A DNA stretch of 64,000 nt from NCBI GenBank assembly GCA_013397455.1, contig VYZB01000535.1, forward strand, positions 475,076 through 539,075, written 5' to 3'. The position numbers were made by a program, and so were the translations under genes. Under the pieces are notes generated by a model. The model was not told where the DNA came from, searched no databases, and saw only the letters and a list, made by a program, of their open reading frames with translations. Numbering within the stretch: position 1 is the stretch's first letter; each line of letters begins with the position of its first letter. The stretch is from Crotophaga sulcirostris (Eukaryota; Chordata; Aves; Cuculiformes; Crotophagidae). Positions 55,713 through 64,000 of the stretch are shown here, one piece after another.

Positions 55713-58700
55713 GGTTTTTGAGCCAACTACTTTGCATAAAATACTATGGCTGCTGTTAAAAGTTGATGTTAAGGACATCATTTAATCTCCTTACACACCA
55801 CAGTGGACTTCTCAGCATCAAAGGAAATGAGAAGTAACAAGAAAACACATCTGAGAAAGGAAGACAAGCAAGATAAACAACCTCAAATAAAACAAGGAGA
55901 GACCTAGTAGGCTAAATAATCCTCCCCGTCTTGGAAATCCAATATCTAGGTGTTTCAATGAGTTTGCGGGAAAGAAACTGTATATATGGAAAAGATGTCG
56001 CTGTTTTCAGTTTTAATCTCACTCTGAACACACAAATTAAACCAAAAGACACGCTGCTGGCTCAAGACAACTCAGAAATGGCTCACAAGACAAACGGTGA
56101 CAAGTCCTTCACTTGAGGAACACCAAGTAAATCTGTTTATGAACAGTCATCTGGCAGATTCAGCAATACATCCAGTAAAGCTCACATTCCTGTGTTGAAT
56201 GGGCAGTTCCATCCTCCTGGGAACATGCTCACTGCCAAAACACCAGCACATATTGCTGCAGCATCTCTCCCACGCCTGCCAAGGGAGAAGGGAGAACGGC
56301 GATGACTACACAAATTAACCTGCTATTCATGGAAGCAGCCTGAGTCTTCTAAACCAGTTTTTGTTCATTCTAAAGAAAATGTAATTTGTTTGCTTTGCCT
56401 TGCAGACAATTTACGTGGTGCCCAGGTAGGTATCTATTAATACAGTTAAAACTGTTTACAAAAAGCAGACACCAAGCCAAAGTACAATTCATGCAAAGAC
56501 TATGTCTTCCCATTCAAGTCTGCACTCAAAACTGTTCAGAGCTTTAGGACTTCATCAGGTACTCACTCAGATAACTCTCTTACAGCAGATGTAGGCCATG
56601 GTTCCATTCCTATTCCTCATATTTGTGAAACAAACACACTGTACCTAAGGACCATCAAAATTCTATTTAACAGTAACAAATTTTCAGAATCTTTTCCATC
56701 TAGGAAATACATATTCATTTGTGTTGTATTTACTTAGATAACTGTATCAGGGTCTGCAGCAGCCAGTGTAGCGTGGCAAGCAACTAAAAATGACTGCAGG
56801 AACACAAACCTTTTCAAAAAGCTGCAGGCAAGGATGCTTTTTTCCAGTTAGCTTGCTTATGACAACGTCCTTTTTGGTGGCAATTCTGGCAATATGGTGA
56901 TCCCTACCTCTGCCCAAAAGCCATCTTTCCGATGTCCACACGTGAAAATGTACCTTCTGCCATCCAAATTCTACTCCTGAATCATCTGTTTGCTTGGATT
57001 CAATTCAGCACGATTCACAGCATGAAAGGCTTTTTCACACACAATTAAGTAATGTTCCCCCAGCAAAACTAATGCATAAACGCCTACAGCTCTGGATGTT
57101 TGGGGTCTGTGCTTAATTTTAAATGTTAGGGACCAGACAAATGGCCAGTCTGAGTCTCCTCTTAAAAAATGGAGTGTTAATATTAATAGATCACACAGTT
57201 GACCCAAATAGACTTTAAGATTAAAGACAAGTGATTTAACACATTTACTAAGAAAAAAGTTAGGGAATGCAAGTTCTCAGTTTCCATTTCCCTCCTCCAT
57301 TTCTGATCATTTCTATACACACAACATAGAAGAGGCAGATTTTTTTTCTGCATAAGTGTTTGAGAAACTACTGCAACTATGGAAATTATTTCAGGGCATC
57401 AAGTAACTTCAAATTAACAACAGCTAATTCGAGTGTTATCTACAAGAGGTGAGACATCAATCATGAAGAAGGTTTGCTGCTTCTCATTTGCCAAGCAAGT
57501 CAGGCAATGCCCACACAAAGAGCATAATGAAAATGGGCTCCTTCACGTGGATGGAGAATATAATCTGGCAGCCCCGCCTGTACATTACCAATGCTGATGA
57601 AATTACGATTAGGCAATCTGATTTACTAAGTTTACACAAAAAACCCAGCCACTGACGATGTCAAAAGTTCTATTTGACAGCCTGGCACAGCTGTGCAATC
57701 ACAGTATAATGCTACATAAAGGTAAGGTAACCATCAACGCACCTTGGAAGGAAAGCAAAACAGATCAGCAAAACAATCTGCAATAAAATGACCTTAAAGC
57801 ATAAATATTAAGAACTGTGGTGAGATGGTGCTCAATGTGTAACTCTGCCCACAGAGAGAAGCTCAGGTTTACCAGCCCCTCAAAGTGCTACTTGGATTTG
57901 TTTTCATACCGCCCTGACCATACTGAAAGCTCACAAGGTAAAGATGACAACTTGAGCTTCATGCTTTTACTCCTGTAATCAGGAGCAACACTGGACATTA
58001 CAGATCTGTTGCTAAAACACTAATAAGGAAGTTCAGAATCTAATCTGAAGCTTGGAGTAAAGCATCTGTACTTCTCAGATTAATACTGGGGCAGGAGATG
58101 ATCGGTTCCTCCCCACTGGGTGGCCAAATGCCATACAGTCACAAGGGACAAGTGGAAGGTAAACATGAGAGCGAAAAGAAGGAAGGAAAAGTCAAGGAGG
58201 GAACAGGTTGTCCACAACAGGTACTGTTGACATATTTTTAAGAGCAGATGGCAACCGACCGTGACGTGATACAAGGCTTTCAGCTCCGAGAGATCTGGCA
58301 GCGCTCAAAACAGCGGAAAGGCTCTTACAGAGACCTGACTGCAAAGCACATTCTTCCAAGCAAACAACAGGGGAGAAAGAATTTTCATATGCTGGATTGG
58401 GAGCTGACAAGACAGAAGGTTGAGAAGTTGTAAGGATTAACATAAGGCAGGAAAGCTTGCTGGCATTGCACTGTGAAGCCCCTAAACCTGCATTTCCTGT
58501 GGACCACACAGCAACCACGCAAATTATCTACCAACACTGGTGACTGCTCAGTTCAGTCGTGTGCGTTATAAAGAAATACAATGTTCAGGATTAAAAAGAG
58601 TAAACATACACGCATGCATACGTATCGCAAGATATAATAATAGAGAAGAACCCCAAGCTGCCTGGAGTGTTCAAGAGCCTCAGTACGCTATCAACAATTG

Positions 58701-59477
58701 GCTCAAAATTTAATCTGGTGCTTTCAGACAGATGGAATTGGAGGAAGAAATTCTGGTGGTGTAGCACTGCCACTTCTGTTTGATTTAAAGTACAAACAAT
58801 GCAAGGAAATCAGCGTTTGTTTAGTCAGAGAAAGGCTGATTCTCACTTATTAACTTCAAGGAACACAAAATTACATACAGTTCGCAAGCTCAACTGCTTC
58901 TAGTGAAAATAAACAACACACAAAAACCACAGACCTCTCTTTCTCTTTTCTCTAAACAAAGAGAGGGTCCAACACAATAAAACTGCTTTTCAGCTCTCAG
59001 CCATTTCCTAAAGAAATTGAGGCTATTCTACCTAAAATGAAAATATTTCACTACACTTGGACAAAAAAACTACTTCTGCGATGGGCCAGCTCAGCACACT
59101 TTGATTTTCAAAGCTTAACTGCTTTCCACCGTCTTTTAGTGAAGAGGTGTAATGGGCAGAGTACTGGATTTCAAATGACCTTATTGAAGTACGTAAGAAT
59201 AAATTAAGCCAGAAACACTGGGGCCTAAATGCAAATACAGTTTTATTCATTTCAAAGAGAGGTGTATTTAATTTGAAATGTGTATCCGCCCTACCTCACA
59301 CATCTCAATGACTCAGCACTGGTCCACGAAAGCAGCGGGCATTATTTCCAACCACCACATAATGGGCCGTGTCCATTACCAATAAAATGTTTTCAAATAA
59401 AGCATCTTGGAAAAATCATCTGCATACTGCAGGCTTCACAGAACTCAAGACAACGGAAACACATTCATTTATGTTTT

Positions 59478-59667
59478 CATAGAATGCCTTGGATTGGAAG
59501 GGACCTCAAAGCCCATCCAGTTCCACCCCCCTGCCATGAGCAGGGACACCTCCCACTGGATCAGGGGGCTCCAAGCCCCATCCAACCTGGCCTGGAACAC
59601 CTCCAGGGATGGGGCAGCCACCACTGCTCTGGGCAACCTGGGCCAGGGCCTCCTCACCCTCACAGTT
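59478..59667 (-). mobile_element. CR1 LINE 3' end (main type)
   Basis: Starts TCATAGAATGCCTTGGATTG and runs through GCAGGGACACCTCCCACTGG and ACCACTGCTCTGGGCAACC to CTCCTCACCCTCACAG. Minus orientation, sense within the large CACUL1 intron. It shares near-identical blocks with the copies at 17278, 19251 and 36201. Confidence 0.95.
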
Positions 59668-60225
59668 TTCTTTAATCCACCCTCATTTGTTTTCATATAA
59701 GCACACAAAATCCAAAAATCTGATCAGCTGAAGAATTAGAGAAATTTAATATTCTGTTACTGGAAGTTCCACATGGCAAAACTCAGTCTTACTAGCACAG
59801 CGGAGCTGGTCAGACATCAACTGCAAGAATGAAAGGCAATCCTTGCTCTGTCTCTCCACAACTGAAACAGCCTGAAGAGAAGATCATTTCCTCACAGCCG
59901 TAGTGAAGAGGGAACTAGAAATGTCTTGGGATGTAGGAGGCCCCATATCAAAGAGCTGATAGTCCGATGACAAGCAGTTCATCTCATCTAAACGCACTTC
60001 TCCGCAGGCAACACTCGCTGCATCTCACCTAACGCCCAACATGCAGAGAATACACCAGCCCACTCACATTTTCACAGTGCCTCTGCCACCACTGAAAATC
60101 AATTTTTTTGGAGGTGAAAACCTGCGAAAGAGGCCTTCAGGAACGCAGGTGGCAACAAACACCAACACCACACAAGGTGTCTTGCAGTCTGGAAGTGTGG
60201 AATTCATGCAATGGGCTGACAAGGG

Positions 60226-60246
60226 AGTGTGTGTGTGTGTGTGTGT
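60226..60246. repeat. (GT)n microsatellite
   Basis: About ten perfect GT units within the large CACUL1 intron. Probably polymorphic. Confidence 0.9.
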
Positions 60247-60890
60247 CCCTGTGTGACCACTGGGCCCTGCAGCAGTGCCCGGGATACCCAGCTCAGGACA
60301 CCCAAACGCCCACTGCTCTGCTGAGGTCGGCTGGCCAGGAGAGCTGAGGGCCAATCACACAGCAGGGAGATAAGTAAAAAACAAAAGGGCGTTTCTGAAG
60401 TGAATACCACACAGAAAGAAGACAAACTAATCAGTAAGACACATGCACGAGCAAGCGTGGCTGGTCCCCCAAGATGCTCCCGTTTGTACTATTTGGAATC
60501 CAACAGTTTTACTGCTGTTAATGAGTGGTTCTCGTAGGAAACAGCTTACTCCAGCATGCTGGTTATGTGCAGGTATTCTGCAATCCACTTGCCATCCAAC
60601 TGTTCTAGTTCCATGCAAAGAAGTTGCTTGGCTTGTCCAGAATGAGACACTGCATTTGCCTGCTGTGTCAGCTTTCGTGGCCATCTGTTTTCTCAAGGAA
60701 ACCGACATTCCTGCTTATATTTGGCTACATCTGCATTCTCTGCATGTCAAAAACATGTTATTCTGCATCAAGTCACATCTTGCCAATTAAACAGAATTCT
60801 GCAATTAAATTTTGTTGGCAGGCGAAATGAATTTATGTCAGAGAAGGCAAAACACCACATATTGTGCACTGAAAGAATTTACCAATCATT

Positions 60891-60944
60891 AGAATCAGAG
60901 TAGTTTGTGTTGGAAGGGACCTTAAAGATCACCCAGTTCCAACC
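60891..60944 (-). mobile_element. very short CR1 3' tail
   Basis: AGAATCAGAGTAGTTTGTGT followed by TGGAAGGGACCTTAAAGATC and CCAGTTCCAACC. Minus orientation, with only the terminal ~55 bases retained. Confidence 0.85.
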
Positions 60945-62850
60945 AGAAACTTCCAAGTGACCAACATTTACAAAGCAATTTGTTACTGTTGTTTCTAGGG
61001 TAAAGATCTAGAATCACATTTCCAACATCAAACCCAAGTGACTGAGTGTCACCAAAATGTATTAAGATCAAAGAGGTGACAGGATAATAAATTATATTGA
61101 AGTAAAGTCAGTTCTCAAGAGAAAATTTCACATCCCAGAGTCAGTTTCTTTACAGGACAATCTAAGGCACCTGAGTTTTATTTTAAGCAGCTCAGAGAGA
61201 TGGACTTTCCATCCAAAACCAAAGCCACATTTGCATCAGACAAAACTCACGTAACACACTCCAAGATACCACGCAGCATTACAGCCCTCTTGCCACCTGC
61301 CACAAGGCGTGCCTAACCTACGTAAGGGAACTTTTGTAAGACAAAGATTGCACTAAGTAGTTGCCTCAATTATTCTTTCAACAGCTGGCATTCAAAAGGC
61401 AGCCTTGTTTTTAGGCAGAAGCATTTAATGCATATAAGCGCTAAAGCAAGCTTTAAAAGCAGCTGTCTTGGTCAGTTTTGGATCTTTAAAGGAAAAAAAA
61501 TCAAGAATATCACAGTGTAAAGAGTTTGGGATATTCCCAAATTCAAAGGCAAGGAATGCAGTACACTGTCAGGGGATGTATCAGAAGAACTGGCCAAACC
61601 TGTACAGCTACAAGGACTCGTAGTTCCCACAATCAGAACAAAAACACATGGGCTGCACCAGCCCCGCAGAGCCAAGGGAAGGCTTTTTATTTTAAATAGG
61701 ATATCCACCTACTCCAGCCAATCTTTACAGAACAGTGACGCTGTCATTCCATGAGGAATAAAGAAATTGTAAAACAGAAAAGAAGCAAAGAACATTGCTC
61801 AAGACAACCTAGATATTTTATAGACAAAGACTGCCCCAAAGATTGCACTCATTAAATGCAGAGTGGTTAATTTTCTTTATAAGGGAAGCAACAAGAATAA
61901 GAGTGAAACAGGAATGACATCAGAGCGATCACAGTGCTGTGTATTTCGACGGGAAAGCACACTTAGCCAGAAGTACCTCTTGCCATTAGAAGTAGTAATA
62001 CTGCTTCTGCCTGACAGAAATTAGCAAGAAGCACCAAAAGGAGCTCCTGTAGCTTAGGGTTCCTTTGTATTTTGCACCTTTATTTGATGCACTGCAAGTC
62101 AGTACAGAACTCAATCCACCAGCTACCAAAGTGACAAAAGTTGTAGGGAAGGAAAACAGCGCCGCTGATACAGCAATGACAATTTGAAGAACATGTCTGG
62201 AGATTCTAGTCTAAAAGGAATTTTCAACAAGTAACACACATGAAAACAAACATAGATGCACAAATAAGATGCAGAGAAGGATGGGAATATACGAACTGCA
62301 TCAGGACTGCTGTAAACCACTGACATCTAGAGATAGGGAAGGAAAATGCAGAATAAACTACAGCACAAAAAACTTTCATATGCAATAACTCTTAATTTAT
62401 ACTTCACAATTCATTTAATTGGTTTCAGTTTTTTCCTTCAGATTTTCCCTTTTGTGCTGCTCGTGATGCAAAAGGACCACGATCTGTTTATAAAGATTAA
62501 CACAGCAACAGCAGACATCCACGTCATGTGCTCAGATCACGTTTAACTACGTCACTGATATCCCAGATTGTACTGGACATTTCCCATTCTCTAGTCTTTG
62601 ATTCTCTACTATATATGTAACTTCAGCCACTGCTCTCCATGGGGTGCAGATCTCCAGGGCTAATTAGTGCCAAACAATTGGATCTAGTAGTCGTTACTCT
62701 GACAGCCAGTTAGTGAATGAAGTAGTTTGCAATTTAGTAAACTAGCATCAATCAGTCTTAAGGGTAATCCCCTCCATGGGCCATCCACACGCTGCTCCGA
62801 TATAATCACAGATCCCAGGAAAGACAGAATTAGATTGTGCAGCTTCTTAC

Positions 62851-62953
62851 CTGCAGCTCCTTTGAGACTCTCTCTAAGTGGTTAGTTATCTTTTTTATTA
62901 GGTCACTATACATCTGTTCCGAATGCTGCTGGCATACACATTTATACACACAA
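62851..62953 (-). CDS. CACUL1: CACUL1 coding exon ([13 protein letters not shown] to KELQ); most 5' exon in the window
   Basis: A 103-base exon encoding the last base of a split codon, [20 protein letters not shown], then [14 protein letters not shown]. The acceptor is TTTGTTTCTGCAG and the donor GTAAGA. It ends in phase 0, matching the exon at 53392-53487. The [10 protein letters not shown] segment is typical of the CACUL1 cullin-homology region. Counting from here, about 204 of roughly 370 residues are encoded in the window. The Gly/Pro-rich N-terminal part, the first exons and the promoter must lie beyond 64000. The left boundary could be off by one base. Confidence 0.92.
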
Positions 62954-64000
62954 CTGCAGAAACAAATATAGGAACAAACAATGAACTCACAACAGTTTGC
63001 AATGAAGGGTAACAAACTTCAAAATATTTTGTTCAAGTCTCAGTTTATAGGATAAGAGAGTTAACTGAACAACTGCTGAACTTTTAAATACAGCCCTAAG
63101 CTTGGAATGAGCTCCAGCAGACTCTCAACTCTCCTCTGGAGGCCCCAGTGTGTCCATCCCCCTCCCCAACATCACTTTAACTTACAACGAGTTCTCTTAA
63201 CAGTGCACTTCAGAACAGCCAGCACACTCCTGATTCTGGCTTTTGCCTTTCCTATGTGAATGAAATCTCCATTAAAATAAGCAGTTTTAATGATTATATG
63301 CATATTCTAAAGTGGACCCTTTATAAAAAGAAGGGTAACGTTGTCAAGCAGTGATAGAAGTTGCACTAAAACCCAGCATTTTAAAAAGAAAGAGCAACAG
63401 GTCTAAAATTCCAAACTCGAGCATGTTACTCCATCCTTTGTTAATTAAACTCTAAGAAACCCCTGTATTTTCATAATAAACAAAGATGCAGAGAAAGAGC
63501 AACAAAGCTTTATGTCTATGTGCTGTGGCTTGGCTGTATTAGCTTCAGTCTGCAGTGTTACCTTTGTTTTTTAAAAACATTTTATTTATGCTCCATGCTG
63601 CAACATAATGTATCTGCAAAATACGGCTTTGCATTGAAAACATATTCACAACAGCTGTAAAACAAATACGTGTATTATTCTCAGCAAGAATCTGCATTAA
63701 GACAGTTATTGTCAGGACCAACATTATCTGCACCAAGCAACTTGTACTCCTCAAGTGCTTCCACTCTTCAAAGTCAGTATTTTGGAAGTCAGCTGTTAGA
63801 AGTCAAGAGGCACAAGGAAGGCTTCACCTGGTATCTGGGGCAAACCCAATCTCCTCCCCTTGCCTCTGTTCCACTCCCCTCTCCCTCCACTCCTCCGTAC
63901 AGAGTGCTGTAACAGCAAACAACTCAGGCCAAAGACTGCTCCTCAGGACACGCACAAACTGTTTCCATCAAGGTCCAGATCCCAGGCTTGAAGTCTGCAG
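62954..64000 (-). other. CACUL1: CACUL1 intron (partial)
   Basis: The sequence upstream of the first recognised exon is intronic. I found no further CACUL1 exon, and no CpG-rich promoter, before the window ends. Open frames at 63.5-63.9 kb have no recognisable features. Confidence 0.7.

Noticed and set aside
55311..55785. Open frames of 133-136 codons near 55.4 kb
   Set aside because: They derive from the CR1 internal fragment at 55337-55712.
59280..59675. 131-codon plus-strand open frame
   Set aside because: Its second half is antisense CR1 tail and the first half has no protein features.

Overview
This window is vertebrate nuclear DNA, almost certainly from a bird. The evidence is about twenty fragments of CR1 LINE retrotransposons, several ending in the ATTCTATG-type octamer tail, together with spliced vertebrate genes, AT-rich intergenic sequence and no bacterial-style operons. 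Two protein-coding genes are recognisable, both on the minus strand. Positions 5095-6129 hold a complete intronless coding sequence for a prolactin-releasing-peptide receptor (PRLHR/GPR10 family). Positions 46219-62953 hold the last seven coding exons of CACUL1 (CDK2-associated cullin domain protein 1); its 5' exons and promoter lie beyond the right edge. As I recall, human PRLHR and CACUL1 are adjacent in the same orientation on chromosome 10q26, so the synteny supports both calls.

Layout: 1-5094 is the 3' flank of PRLHR with a candidate poly(A) signal at 4567-4572. The 40 kb between the genes (6130-46218) has no exon that I recognise. It holds CR1 fragments of at least three sequence types in both orientations, a probable solo LTR around 12.66-13.11 kb, a few simple repeats, and AT-rich homeodomain- or POU-site-rich blocks (around 18.4-18.7, 28.9-29.6 and 33.9-34.4 kb) that are candidate conserved regulatory elements. 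From 46.2 kb to the right end the sequence is CACUL1: exons joined by canonical GT-AG introns with compatible phases, and introns carrying further CR1 pieces. One of these is a reverse-transcriptase fragment at 48.7-49.1 kb; another ends only about 55 bp from a splice acceptor.

The two genes are not known to work together. PRLHR is a plasma-membrane receptor for RFamide peptides. CACUL1 is an intracellular cell-cycle and transcription cofactor. I found no novel multi-gene system. The observations most worth a check are an Ala in place of Pro in the receptor's NPxxY motif, the CR1 insertion next to a CACUL1 splice site, a 304-codon open frame at 35.5-36.4 kb that is probably spurious, the candidate LTR, and the candidate regulatory blocks in the intergenic desert.
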